From the NCBI GenBank assembly GCA_964035545.1, contig OZ037767.1, positions 17,361,781 through 17,425,780 of the forward strand: 64,000 nt of DNA, read 5' to 3'. The notes beneath the pieces were generated by a model. The model was not told where the DNA came from. It saw nothing but the letters and a program-made list of their open reading frames with translations, and did not search any database. A program made the position numbers and the translations under genes. The stretch is from Bugula neritina (lineage: Eukaryota > Bryozoa > Gymnolaemata > Cheilostomatida > Bugulidae). Positions 11,620 to 25,709 of the stretch are shown here, piece after piece; the first letter of the stretch is position 1; each line of letters opens with the position of its first letter.

Positions 11620-14600
11620 TAATATAATAAACAACACACTATATAGTATATACTATGATATAATATAATAAACAACACACTATATAATATATACTATGAT
11701 ATAATATAATAAACAACACACTATATAATATATACTATGATATAATATAATACACAACACACTATATAGTATATACTATGATCTAATATAATAAACAACA
11801 CACTATATAATACATACTATGATATAATATAATAAACAACACACTATATAGTATATACTATGATATAATATAATAAACAACACACTATATAGTATATACT
11901 ATATGATATGATATAATACACAACACACTATATAGTATATACTATGATATAATATAATAAACAACACACTATATATAATATATACTATGATATAATATAA
12001 CAAACAACACACTATATAATATATACTATGATATAATATAATACACAACACACTATATAGTATATACTATGATATAATATAATAAACAACACACTATATA
12101 ACATATACTATGATATAATATAATAAACAACACACTATATAACATATACTATGATATAATATAAGAAACAACACACTATATAGTATATACTATGATATAA
12201 TATTATAATAAACAACACACTATATAGTATATACTATGATATAATATAATACACAACACACTATATAGTATATACTATGATATAATATAATAAACAACAC
12301 ACTATATAATATATACTATGATATAATATAATAAACAACACACTATATAATATATACTATGATATAATATAATACACAACACACTATATAGTATATACTA
12401 TGATATAATATAATAAACACCACACTATATAATATATACTATGATATAATATAATAAACAACACACTATATAATATATACTATGATATAATATAATAAAC
12501 AACACACTATATAGTATATACTATGATATAATATAATAAACAACACACTATATAGTATATACTATGATATAATATAATAAACAACACACTATATAATATA
12601 TACTATGATATAATATAATACACAACACACTATATAATATATACTATGATCTAATATAATAAACAACACACTATATAATACATACTATGATATAATATAA
12701 TAAACAACACACTATATAGTATATACTATGATATAATATAATAAACAACACACTATATAACATATACTATGATATAATATAATAAACAACACACTATATA
12801 ACATATACTATGATATAATATAAGAAACAACACACTATATAGTATATACTATGATATAATATAATAAACAACACACTATATAGTATATACTATGATATAA
12901 TATAATAAACAACACACTATATAATATATACTATGATATAATATAATAAACAACACACTATATAATATATACTATGATATAATATAATACACAACACACT
13001 ATATAGTATATACTATGATCTAATATAATAAACAACACACTATATAATACATACTATGATATAATATAATAAACAACACACTATATAGTATATACTATGA
13101 TATAATATAATAAACAACACACTATATAGTATATACTATGATATAATATAATAAACAACACACTATATAACATATACTATGATATAATATAAGAAACAAC
13201 ACACTATATAGTATATACTATGATATAATATTATAATAAACAACACACTATATAGTATATACTATGATATAATATAATACACAACACACTATATAATATA
13301 TACTATGATATAATATAATAAACAACACACTATATAATATATACTATGATATAATATAATAAACAACACACTATATAGTATATACTATGATATAATATAA
13401 TAAACAACACACTATATAACATATACTATGATATAATATAATAAACAACACACTATATAACATATACTATGATATAATATAAGAAACAACACACTATATA
13501 GTATATACTATGATATAATATTATAATAAACAACACACTATATAGTATATACTATGATATAATATAATACACAACACACTATATAGTATATACTATGATA
13601 TAATATAATAAACAACACACTATATAATATATACTATGATATAATACAATAAACAACACACTATATAGTATATACTATGATATAATATAATACACAACAC
13701 ACTATATAATATATACTATGATATAATATAATAAACAACACACTATATAATATATACTATGATATAATATAATAAACAACACACTATATAGTATATACTA
13801 TGATATAATATAATAAACAACACACTATATAATATATACTATGATATAATATAATAAACAACACACTATATAGTATATACTATGATATAATATAATAAAC
13901 AACACACTATATAGTATATACTATGATATAATATAATAAACAACACACTATATAATATATACTATGATATAATATAATACACAACACACTATATAGTATA
14001 TACTATGATATAATATAATAAACAACACACTATATAGTATATACTATGATATAATATAATAAACAACACACTATATAATATATACTATGATATAATATAA
14101 TATACAACACACTATATAGTATATACTATGATATAATATAATACACAACACACTATATAGTATATACTATGATATAATATAATAAACAACACACTATATA
14201 ATATATACTATGATATAATATAATAAACAACACACTATATAATATATACTATGATATAATATAATACACAACACACTATATAGTATATACTATGATATAA
14301 TATAATACACAACACACTATATAATATATACTATGATATAATATAATAAACAACACACTATATAATATATACTATGATATAATATAATAAACAACACACT
14401 ATATAATATATACTATGATATAATATAATAAACAACACACTATATAATATATACTATGATATAATATAATAAACAACACACTATATAATATATACTATGA
14501 TATAATATAATAAACAACACACTATATAATATATACTATGATATAATATAATAAACAACACACTATATAATATATACTATGATATAATATAATAAACAAC

Positions 14601-17192
14601 ACACTATATAATATATACTATGATATAATATAATACACAACACACTATATAATATATACTATGATATAATATAATAAACAACACACTATATAATATATAC
14701 TATGATATAATATAATACACAACACACTATATAATATATACTATGATATAATATAATACACAACACACTATATAGTATATACTATGATATAATATAATAA
14801 ACAACACACTATATAATATATACTATGATATAATATAATACACAACACACTATATAATATATACTATGATATAATATAATAAACAACACACTATATAATA
14901 TATACTATGATATAATATAATAAACAACACACTATATAGTATATACTATGATATAATATAATAAACAACACACTATATAATATATACTATGATATAATAT
15001 AATAAACAACACACTATATAGTATATACTATGATATAATATAATAAACAACACACTATATAGTATATACTATGATATAATATAATAAACAACACACTATA
15101 TAGTATATACTATGATATAATATAATAAACAACACACTATATAATATATACTATGATATAATATAATGAACAACACACTATATAATATATACTATGATAT
15201 AATATAATAAACAACACACTATATAATATATACTATGATATAATATAATAAACAACACACTATATAATATATACTATGATATAATATAATACACAACACA
15301 CTATATAGTATATACTATGATATAATATAATAAACAACACACTATATAATATATACTATGATATAATATAATACACAACACACTATATAGTATATACTAT
15401 GATATAATATAATAAACAACACACTATATAGTATATACTATGATATAATATAATAAACAACACACTATATAATATATACTATGATATAATATAATACACA
15501 ACACACTATATAGTATATACTATGATATAATATAATAAACAACACACTATATAATATATACTATGATATAATATAATATACAACACACTATATAGTATAT
15601 ACTATGATATAATATAATACACAACACACTATATAGTATATACTATGATATAATATAATAAACAACACACTATATAGTATATACTATGATATAATATAAT
15701 ACACAACACACTATATAGTATATACTATGATATAATATAATACACAACACACTATATAATATATACTATGATATAATATAATACACAACACACTATATAA
15801 TATATACTATGATATAATATAATAAACAACACACTATATAATATATACTATGATATAATATAATAAACAACACACTATATAGTATATACTATGATATAAT
15901 ATAATAAACAACACACTATATAGTATATACTATGATATAATATAATAAACAACACACTATATAGTATATACTATGATATAATATAATACACAACACACTA
16001 TATAGTATATACTATGATATAATATAATAAACAACACACTATATAATATATACTATGATATAATATAATAAACAACACACTATATAGTATATACTATGAT
16101 CTAATATAATAAACAACACACTATATAATATATACTATGATATAATATAATAAACAACACACTATATAATATATACTATGATATAATATAATACACAACA
16201 CACTATATAATATATACTATGATATAATATAATACACAACACACTATATAGTATATACTATGATATAATATAATACACAACACACTATATAATATATACT
16301 ATGATATAATATAATATACAACACACTATATAGTATATACTATGATATAATATAATAAACAACACACTATATAGTATATACTATGATATAATATAATAAA
16401 CAACACACTATATAGTATATACTATGATATAATATAATAAACAACACACTATATAGTATATACTATGATATAATATAATAAACAACACACTATATAATAT
16501 ATACTATGATATAATATAATACACAACACACCCATATAGTATATACTATGATATAATATAATACACAACACACTATATAGTATATACTATGATATAATAT
16601 AATACACAACACACTATATAATATATACTATGATATAATATAATACACAACACACTATATAGTATATACTATGATATAATATAATAAACAACACACTATA
16701 TAGTATATACTATGATATAATATAATACACAACACACTATATAATATATACTATGATATAATATAATAAACAACACACTATATAATATATACTATGATAT
16801 AATATAATAAACAACACACTATATAGTATATACTATGATATAATATAATAAACAACACACTATATAATATATACTATAATATAATATAATACACAACACA
16901 CCCATATAGTATATACTATGATATAATATAATAAACAACACACTATATAATATATACTATAATATAATATAATACACAACACACCCATATAGTATATACT
17001 ATGATATAATATAATAAACAACACACTATATAATATATACTATGATATAATATAATAAACAACACACTATATAGTATATATACTATGATATAATATAATA
17101 CACAACACACTATATAGTATATACTATGATATAATATAATAAACAACACACTATATAGTATATACTATGATATAATATAATACACAACACAC
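11620..17192. repeat. 41-bp satellite array, second block (up to exon 9 of mrps5 copy 1)
   Basis: About 136 units of the same 41-bp satellite continue from the BEL insertion to the exon 9 boundary at 17193. A composite of rarer variants (aacatatac, ataagaaac, atattataataaac) recurs near 12090-12220, 12740-12850, 13150-13240 and 13400-13520, so blocks of several units were copied together. Units with cacccatata instead of cactatata occur at about 16530, 16890, 16981 and 17191, close to the exon. Confidence 0.97.
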
Positions 17193-17969
17193 CCATATAG
17201 TGTCGCTTCAGGTCAAAGTGTTCCAATGGTTCATCCTTCACAGCGCCATCACTGGGTTCAGCTAGAACTGACGGCACATTATACTTTGGACTCAACTCAA
17301 CGACGTAGTAATTAGTCTTGTCGGCTAAACTCTGATGCGTTTCCTGTATGAAGACACGGACTGTACAACTAAAACCGTATTCACAAGTAGCATTTACAGT
17401 TACTGTATTCATATTTAGTAGTAAATAGTTACTATATTTAGTAGTATATAGTTACTATATTTAGTAGTAAACAGTTACTCTATTTAGTAGTAAACAGTTA
17501 CTCTATTTAGTAGTACACAGTTACTATATTTAGTAGTATACAGTTACTATATTTAGTAGTATACAGTTACTCTATTTAGTAGTAAACAGTTACTATATTT
17601 AGTAGTAAACAGTTACTCTATTTAGTAGTACACAGTTACTATATTTAGTAGTACACAGTTACTATATTTAGTAGTACACAGTTACTATATTTAGTAGTAA
17701 ACAGTTACTATATTTAGTAGTAAACAGTTACTATATTTAGTAGTAAACAATTACTATATTTAGTAGTATACAGTTACTATATTTAGTAGTAAACAGTTAC
17801 TATATTTAGTGCTATATGGTCACCATATTCAGAAGTCCCTGTAGGAAACATCCAGCCACGTTCTGTATATTCTTTGTTCTTCCTTCCACTTTACAGTAGG
17901 CCTACAGGTCTTTGATACCAACACACTGAGCTATGGTCCTGATAGCCCTGTGACATACTAGCCCATAGC
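17193..17969 (-). pseudogene. mrps5: mrps5 copy 1: decayed remnant (exons 8 and 9)
   Basis: Two exons match the C-terminal half of the intact mitochondrial ribosomal protein S5 gene at 45721-59783. Exon 8 is 17824-17969 and exon 9 is 17193-17343, with their splice sites kept. Exon 8 is 146 bp instead of 140: a 6-bp insertion creates the in-frame stop TAG at 17902-17904. Exons 1-7 are absent, because homology to the other copies breaks off inside intron 7 near 18328. Exon 10 is not in the window and would lie left of position 1, beyond more than 17 kb of satellite and the BEL element. A functional S5 cannot be made from this copy. Reading exon 9 on into the satellite stays open for about 27 residues, which is a chance frame and not a gene. 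Confidence 0.9.
17414..17812. repeat. 23-bp minisatellite in intron 8 of mrps5 copy 1
   Basis: About 17 units of 23 bp, built around tttagtagtaaacagttact. Unit starts at 17460 and 17483 give the period. Variants are taaac, tacac, tatac and taaat. The same array fills intron 8 of copy 2 (about 10 units) and copy 3 (about 43 units). Confidence 0.95.
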
Positions 17970-18328
17970 CTGAGGACATGTACAATATACTGTATAATAC
18001 GCAGGTGAAAGAATAGTCATGTGTATAGACAATATTTGTTAGACCTTGGACTATAACTAAATGAATACTTGGGGTGACTTATTCACATATTCTCATTCGT
18101 GTTGCTATTAACTCTTATGTAACAGTATTTAAGGTGTACTGACTGCTGTACATGTGAATATATTAGACTAGCTGTAACACCAAGAAATACTTAGTCATAC
18201 TAGTTATCTATAGTTCAGAGTATTAGAGTGGAATACTAATACTAGCTTATCTGTTTGTTCTCAGGTGTTATCAGTGAACACTTTATCACTATGAACATGG
18301 GATTATATCACACACTAGGGGAGGGCAT
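17970..18328. other. Intron 7 remnant of mrps5 copy 1
   Basis: This stretch is collinear with intron 7 of copies 2 (35879-36238) and 3 (54918-55275). It breaks off after ggggagggcatg, exactly where the 26-bp repeats downstream of the ankyrin gene begin. Relative to copy 2, about 2.1 kb (36239 to about 38370) is missing. No gene is seen. Confidence 0.8.
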
Positions 18329-18412
18329 GATATGATAAAGGAGTAATATAAACATGTATGATAAATGAGGAATATAAACATATATATGATAAATGAGTAA
18401 TATAAACACATT
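18329..18412. repeat. 26-bp minisatellite downstream of ankyrin gene copy 1
   Basis: About three units of a 26-bp repeat built on atgataaatgagtaatataa. The paralogous array at 38370-38592 has about eight units. It marks the junction between the truncated mrps5 and the ankyrin gene's 3' flank. Confidence 0.85.
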
Positions 18413-18743
18413 GGAAATAAACTTTGCTTTAAGTTTGGTGTAGTCAAAAACAGTAAGAAGAATGGACAGCAATAAACATTTGAAAGAATGTCCCCAGCAG
18501 TATATATCATGTGATCATACAGTAAAACATGCTGAAATAAATTGAATAATATAAATACTTCATTTCATAACTGAAATACAGATATTAAGATGCAGCAATT
18601 TCATCCATGTAAATTCTGCAACATTCACTTCTGGATTCCTAAATGTCATAGGGAAACGGTTTCGTTATAAATTAGAAATTTTGATAAGTTTTTGAACAAA
18701 TGAGGATAGTCTGCGTATACGTCAATAGTTCACAATTCTCCCA

Positions 18744-21700
18744 TCACTTCTTCATTCCAAATATGGTAAGTCTTCCAGCTTTGGCTGCTTCTTTAACTTT
18801 AGACCAATCAGTGAGCGCTTCACACTGAGATCCAAGTGCAGACAACCCTCCTTTCTTTGGACTGTCCATCCAGTTTCCAACAACCTGTATAAAGTGTCAA
18901 CAAGGTGTCAATATAACACCATAGTGTCTGCATCGTACAAGAGAAAGAAAATACAACAATTACAGTGCGAAAAAACGTTTACTAGAATAAAGATACTCAG
19001 ATATAAACCCACACACGTAATCTACATGATAAACTAATGGCCATGTATAACAAAGGGAACACGACTCTTAACACAATATATAAAATGGAGTACAAGACGC
19101 AACCTCATTTAACTTGTCTTTATCCAGTACACTCAGATAGTAGATGTATCTGAATCTATCAATAGTTTTACGACATTTCCCTGTTGGTTTAAGAGCATCA
19201 TGTATAGACTTGGCTCTCCCACTAGTAAGTTGATTATGTACATATTCCATCAACTGTATAGCTTGTTCTGGTGTGTGTACTGCAAGGAACACAGGGTAAA
19301 ATATAAATATTTACAATACAATATACAATATTTTTGTACACAATAATGTGCTGGTGGCAATTGGTATTTGTGTAGCAGCATAGAAAATCATGTGTCATTA
19401 TATAAAAAGAAATTGAGACAATACAATTACTGTTGATGACGGTATGTGTGGGTAGACTGTAATACACTATTGAGAGTTGTCTCACCATATTGGAAACTAG
19501 TTGCTACATTAGAAGTGGAGGGTGTATTGTTAAGAGCCGGAGTGTCACAGATTCTCTCTGAAAACAGAACAGAATGAAAGTTTGACATTGGAATCACACA
19601 ACTTTGTATGATTTTGCTCCAGCTGTTCTAGTTTGTCACAACAGCATGTCATATGCTAGTTAGAATATGAACAACATAGAAATATGCTCCTGTAATGACA
19701 ATTATATATTAAAACCTAACCAACTATAGGAGTACTGATCACACAGCTGTGTATAAATCTCATCACTAAATCCCTCAATATCTTTACATGTATGTATATA
19801 TATGATTCCAGAAGTAGTGTAATTACTAACTCATTACTTTAACCAACCTGTTACTAGAGTTCTTTGATCTCCAACAACTACAGAGAATGGAATATCCACT
19901 TCACCAAGCATGATTGAGTCAGTGTACTCATAAAGTTCTAGAATAATAATCACAATGAGTTCATAACTGAGAGAGAGATGATGTGTAATATAATAGCATA
20001 TGATAAATAGCATATATCAGATAGTTGAAGATATGTATATCCAGGTTTAGTAAGACTTTACCATCATTTAAGACAAGACAGGTGATTCCAGGTCCACATT
20101 CCTTTCCAATAAGAAGGAGAAAACTCTCAATAGTCAGGTCATCTCTGAATGGGAATATCTTGCTCCGAGATTTAATTTTCAAAGTGAGTTTATTGTATCT
20201 AACAGCACCTGTACCAGTCATATAAAATAAGATTATAACTAAGTTCAGTAGAGTAATGAAATAACAATAATTACAAAAATTACCAATCAAATGAAGTCAC
20301 TCACATTGAGTTGTGACGGCAGGTATAGTCTGCTCAGGTGTGACATCCATATCCTGAAGTAGTCCCACAGTCTCGGGTACTTCCTGTGATGAAGGCTCTG
20401 TACTAACTAGTGTTTGAGTATCTTGTACATGTGGTGGTTCAGAATACTCAGTGGTCATAGGAAAGTCAGCATTGCCAGCATCTGTATCAACATAATAGAT
20501 GTCAATGACAATAAAACATTAAATGTTTTAGGATTATCTCTACATGTTTTGTTTTGTATTTGAAATTGGAAGTTGTATGAAACACATGGGATGTTTATGA
20601 CAATGCAATAGCTATTCCATTTGCTGCTCTTTGACCCCAGAGACAATATTTTAAGTATTTATTCTAAAAGATAAAATATAACATACCCGAGCTTCTAGAA
20701 ACTTTGGATGTTGAGTGGAATACATCATTATAGAGTGGTCTTTTACTTCCAGATGGTGTGTCTGACGTCTTATAACGCAGTGTAGTAACTCGAACAGATG
20801 AGGTGCTCTCTTGCGATGGAGGTACTGAACTACTGCTCTCATTGGCTGTGGTATGGGATGTCAAGGTCACTGGTACAGATGTCAGAGAAGATGTATTCTC
20901 ACTAGAAAATGAGTCAGTGAGACCAAGCTGTGACACTGGATGATGAATCTGAGAGTTGGAGTTCTGCCAGTTGTTGAGTGTCTGATCAGCCTCTGGTAGA
21001 GCTGCTGGTTGCATATCTGTGTACTCCTTTGGTGTTGGTGTGGGCTGTGAGATGTTGTCATTGTGATGCAGTGAGTGTGAAAGGAGTGAGAAAGGTTTAT
21101 TGCTAAGATATGGAGGATTGAAAGGTGAATATTTCAGGGAATGTCGGAAGGGTGAAGCATTCTCTAGAGTAAATCGAGAGGGTAGACTGGTGTGGCTGGC
21201 TGGTGTTGGTGTCAATTGTGGAGTAGAAGGTGTGGGTTGGACTGGTTGCGTGGTGGAATAGTTTGACAGACTCAGCTGTGGTGGGACTTGGAGGCTACTT
21301 TGTATTGGTAAGGTTAAATCAAGGAGAGATGGTTGAAGATCCAAAGGAAGTGAATTGTGCTGGTCAGTTACTGGTTGAGGTGGGAACCATCTGGAAGGTT
21401 CTAAAAAGCCAAACTCAGCAGGCAGCGGTTGATGGTAGATGAGGTTGTTGGTTGCCAATAAGCTATTAGCTTTTTGAATCTCTAAAATATAAAATATATT
21501 GCATTTCCTTAGGTTATTTTAAAGGCTCTGAGTAACTATACAAGCATTTTCTTTCTCCAAGACATTTTACCAATATATATTATTACCAAACCAAGTTTAA
21601 AATCTTTCAGCTAAATCATACTCTATCAGCTGTATAAAACAAACTATTAGCATTGAGATAAAATTATATATTCTTATTCTCCGTCATCTATGATTAGCAA

Positions 21701-22814
21701 TTAGTAGTTTATTTATTCATAATTCCATTCAAGTTCGTAATTAGAATTAGAATGAAAAGTAAATAATTTTTACAATTAGCTTGCAGTATTTTCAACTAAA
21801 CATTATTAGCTATGAATTTTAGTATTATTCCAAACATGTAACTGTACCAGTATATCAGACAAAGAGGAACATTCTGTTGGCTAGACAGAAGTTCATGAAA
21901 AATGATTATAGATGTTATTACTGGGTTAAACAGATAAAGCTGATGAGAGAAGATAACTACAGACAATATCCAATGAATAATTATTTAAATCTGCAGTGTA
22001 TAGCAGCAACACTGTTAACGTTATTATGTTACAAGTCATTGGTGAGCATAGATGTACATGAACTTAAGTCACTATATGGAAGGAAATATCATCTTAAACA
22101 ACAGAACGGCTAGACATTCATCAGCTATAAAAGAACTTATTATTAGATTTTGTATTGTCTAAATTTTCTGCCATAAAACTGTCTGTGAAACACAAATTAA
22201 TGTAAATCTGAAAAGTTGAACTCACCTTGAACTCTGTGTTCTGCTTCATCCTGACACTGTTCAAGGTAAGACACAGTGTTTGTTTTTCCTGTTCTTTTTG
22301 CAACACTTAAAGGAGTCTCATTCTCTGTGTTGTGAGTTTTGAGTAGCTCTAGTTGCTGTTTAGCATTAAGTTTATCCATCATTAGCTTGATCATTTGTGG
22401 GTGATCTCCCAATGCTGCACTGTGTATAGCTGTATTACCATAATATCTACTCTGTGTCTTGAGTAGCTCTACCTTCTGATCTACTGATACACCATCTAGT
22501 AGATATTTGATAGTGTCTGTATCACCTCCCCATGCTGCTCTGTGTATAGCTGTATCACCATCAATACTCTGTACCTTGAGTAGCTCCACCTTCTGATCTA
22601 CTGATACACCATCTACTAGGTATTTGGTAGTGTCTGTATAACCTTTCTTAGCTACCCTCTGTAGTGTGTCGTCCTCTCTCAACAGTTTACATCTCTCTTC
22701 TATTGACACATGTGGAAGACATAATTTCAAACTCTTGACAATGTTGACCTCTTTAGATCGACCTCTTTTTATTTTCAATAATGTCTCTTGCAGCTTTTGT
22801 GTATGTTTCAACAT
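18744..22814 (-). CDS. Ankyrin-repeat protein with an unassigned C-terminal domain, copy 1
   Basis: The eight-exon model is 22814-22226, 21481-20687, 20481-20305, 20208-20062, 19937-19848, 19557-19486, 19279-19104 and 18884-18744. The CDS is 2187 nt, or 728 residues. All introns are GT-AG and all phases agree. Exon 1 (1-196) has about four ankyrin repeats (motifs TAIHRAAWGGDTDTIKYLL and TAIHSAALGD), each with an insert like VSVDQKVELLKTQ, giving a spacing of about 40 residues. Exons 2-3 (197-520) encode a low-complexity Ser/Thr/Pro/Gln-rich linker. Exons 4-5 (521-599) look like a small folded domain. Exons 7-8 (about 624-728) encode a conserved-looking helical region with GKCRKTIDRFR that I cannot assign. 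A role as a scaffold or regulator is only a guess. An in-frame ATG at 22874 would add 20 hydrophobic residues. I preferred 22814 because a splice acceptor (taattttag) lies just upstream of it. Confidence 0.85.
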
Positions 22815-23227
22815 TTTAATTTCTAAAATTATTATTTTAAAAACATTCAGCAACATAATACACAAAGGGTACATTTTGTGTCACTTTGATTTTGCCAAAT
22901 TTTATTATTCATAATATACAATTTTATTCCACAAGCCTTTTGCTATATACATACTATGTACTATACACTAAAATATACTATAATTATATCATGTATACTA
23001 TAGAATAATATATAATATAATTATATCATGTACTATACACTAAAATATACTATAAATATATCATACCATACACTAAAATATTATAATATAAAGGTAGGTG
23101 AAGTATTATTAGAGAAACTGATAAAAGCCTGTGTGCTAGTCCACAAATGTAGCAAAAGAAGTTATGTTCTCGCAAGAATTTCAACCCGCGCCATAAATTC
23201 TGCTTTTACTGTTCCTAAGTGTAATTA
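22815..23227. other. AT-rich 5' flank of ankyrin gene copy 1
   Basis: Low-complexity sequence rich in tatactata motifs, with a short, less AT-rich patch (about 23090-23225). I see no gene or clear promoter. A 5' untranslated exon may lie here if the acceptor just before 22814 is used. Confidence 0.5.
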
Positions 23228-23705
23228 TATCATACAATACACTAAAGTATACTATACTATGCTATACACTGATTATACTGATCATACTATACACTAAAGT
23301 ATACTATACTATGCTATACACTGATTATACTGATCATACTATACACTAAAGTATACTATACTATGCCATACACTGATTATACTGATCATACTATACACTA
23401 AAGTATACTATACTATGCTATACACTGATTATACTGATCATACTATACAGTATATACTAAAGTATACTATACTATGCTATACACTGATTATACTGATCAT
23501 ACTATACACTAAAGTATACTATACTATGCTATACACTGATTATACTGATCATACTATACACTAAAGTATACTATACTATGCTATACACTGATTATACTGA
23601 TCATACTATACACTAAAATATACTATACTATGCTATACACTGATTATACTGATCATACTATACACTAAAGTATACTATACTATGCTATACACTGATTATA
23701 TTATA
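23228..23705. repeat. 52-bp tandem repeat, left copy
   Basis: About nine units of 52 bp containing actgattatactgatcata and tatactatactatgc. Motif starts at 23281 and 23333 give the period. One unit has an extra cagtatata. The array is duplicated, apparently unchanged, at 43405-43882. Confidence 0.95.
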
Positions 23706-23775
23706 AAACAGAAAACGCTATAATATTATAATGGCCTATGTGTTAGTCATTAAACAGATTGTATTGTAGTCAAAC

Positions 23776-24050
23776 TGTATTACGGCATTCCTTCATGCTG
23801 CTCACAAATGCCGCACGGTTAGATGCCAGCCGCGATGGCATGAACAAATCAACATCAAGCTCTCCTTTATAAGCTGGACATTATGATTGCCCAGACACAC
23901 TTGGTTACTGGGACTACTACTGAGCTTACTAATTTATAACTTTTAATAATATTGTTTAAACTTTTATCTTGATGTAATTGTAATTGTTTAGTATTGTAAA
24001 TATAATTCTTCTCTCAAGGATTGCAATCTCAGTTCTTTCTCTTAAACACA
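23776..24050 (+). mobile_element. Candidate solo LTR, left copy
   Basis: The 275-bp segment begins TGTATTACGG and ends TTAAACACA. It has a TATA-like tttataag near 23868 and a T-rich 3' part. It is flanked by caaac and caaag, an imperfect 5-bp target duplication. These are LTR-like traits but there is no internal region, and the call is weak. The copy at 43953-44227 came with the segmental duplication and is not a separate insertion. Confidence 0.35.
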
Positions 24051-25483
24051 CAAAGAGTATGTTCTTGCCTTACAACCCATGCATGATCTACAACTTAGAA
24101 GTTTATTGCACAAAACTACGACAATATTAACCAACAGAGTAAAATACAAGTAGTTGTAGAGAACTTCAGTAATAAAGTTGAGAAACATGCTGTAGTGAGC
24201 ACAGTATATAGGCTGTAGAGTAGTAACACTGTACTGATTCTATGTCGACTACAGATCTCATTAAGGGGTTGTAATCAATGATGTCTACATCTCACTGTAC
24301 TAACTGTAATACGAACACATGCTAACCTACTTTACTACCTGATAATCTACTAGACTGGTTCCTAGACAATCACTTTGATGTGTGAATCTAATTCAGTATA
24401 CGCCACTTAAATTACTCAACATTAGAACTGTTAAGATTTTCAGATTTAGGGTTGATGTGCTACCCAGAGAGTCTATTTATCTACTATAGAACTGCACCAG
24501 GCTAAGTCGAGTGAACGAGTATATTTTACACACAACTATACATTATAAAAACGATACATTATTTCCAAACAAGTTACACATCTAATCTATTTCACACTCT
24601 AGCTTCGACTGAGTTAGCAGCGGGAAACTACAATTGCTGCTAACTATCAACTACGCTAATTGGCTATCCATTGTTCCGGGTCAATTACGCGACCCTACAT
24701 GTTGTGCTGCTGGTAGTTCCACGAACCACCACAGAACTTCCTATCTAGAAAATTATTTTGTAAATATGAAAGACTTCAATAATTATAATGAAGGTACATC
24801 TCTGTAACCATATACATAGTAAAGCGATGCTTACAAAATTTTATCATACTGTATACTTTGTATAACTAGTAGTAATAGTGCAAGTGTACTAATATTACTA
24901 GAGTTATTAGGCTATACTGACTATGGTATCTTAAATATTAACAAATTTACTAACCTGATTGTAGTGACTATTCTATAATCATACTTGGTAGTTAGCCTGT
25001 CTGTTACACTCTGTTACACCGAAGTCACACAACTGACTACGCAGTACATATAAATAATCTATTTATCTACTAGCAATGCAGTTTCGGTTATGCAGGAAAT
25101 TTAGAATGTAATTCATGGGGAATTCCCATTTCCCAGTATTACTCACAATCATTAAAGAATTGTTTGGTTTTTGATCAACACACTACTTATGAAGAGATAA
25201 AGTAATTCTGATAGCTTAGAATGGATGAAGACTTATTTAATCTCTTAACCATTATTACTTCATCTCTCTATAAATATTCAAGTTTTGCTAGGTTGTTGCA
25301 ATGTGCGTATATTTCAAGGTTTACTTAACAAATCTATGAGAAAACTTACAAAAATCACAATATTTCACTTATTCAGAGATTAGTAAATGCATTACTAGAC
25401 CTGGTTTATGGTACAGAAAAAAAATCATCTATACAGCATATGAAGTTCTCAACTCTGGTCACAACCTTTGTGCTGCATTGATT
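24051..25483. other. Intergenic DNA between ankyrin gene copy 1 and mrps5 exon 10
   Basis: I find no ORF or RNA gene. Near 24630-24660 there is a perfect 9-bp inverted repeat (gttagcagc and gctgctaac, 14-nt loop). The whole stretch is repeated at 44228-45660 with hardly any change. Confidence 0.6.
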
Positions 25484-25489
25484 TTTATT
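25484..25489 (-). terminator. Poly(A) signal of mrps5 copy 2
   Basis: AATAAA on the minus strand lies about 55 nt downstream of the exon 10 stop at 25544. The equivalent in the intact gene is at 45661-45666. Confidence 0.6.
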
Positions 25490-25709
25490 TTACATCAACT
25501 CAATGCTAGAAGGTGTGTCAGTATATAGTACAGAGGTTTAGCTTTACATCAACTCAATGCTAGAAGCCTGTCTCTGTATAGCAAGTTTGTGTTGATTTCT
25601 AAACTTGAGTTTGTTGAGTTTCTGCATGTGGTAGCTGTTCAATCTCTCATAGAACCTCACTTTCCTACCTTTTCTCAGTAAAGTTTTCCCATCTGAAAGA
25701 GTAGAACGT

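Larger units (their letters stand above)
18329..25709. repeat. Segmental duplication, left copy
   Basis: This block of about 7.4 kb is repeated at 38370-45886 with an offset of 20177-20185 bp. It holds the 26-bp repeats, the whole ankyrin gene, the 52-bp array, the candidate solo LTR and mrps5 exon 10. From about 19950 rightwards the copies are nearly identical, often with no difference over hundreds of bases. From 18.4 to 19.95 kb they differ by a few percent. Confidence 0.95.

Noticed and set aside
20025-20225. Plus-strand 66-codon ORF, also at 40205-40405
   Set aside because: It lies opposite exon 4 of the ankyrin gene, whose splice sites and phases are consistent.
23800-23890. Short ORF MLLTNAARLDASRDGMNKS on the plus strand
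   Set aside because: It has only about 25 codons and lies in the candidate solo LTR. There is nothing to support translation.
24600-24740. tRNA- or SINE-like impression from paired segments (gttagcagc/gctgctaac, gggtc/gaccc)
   Set aside because: No A or B box and no cloverleaf could be fitted. It is left as plain inverted repeats.
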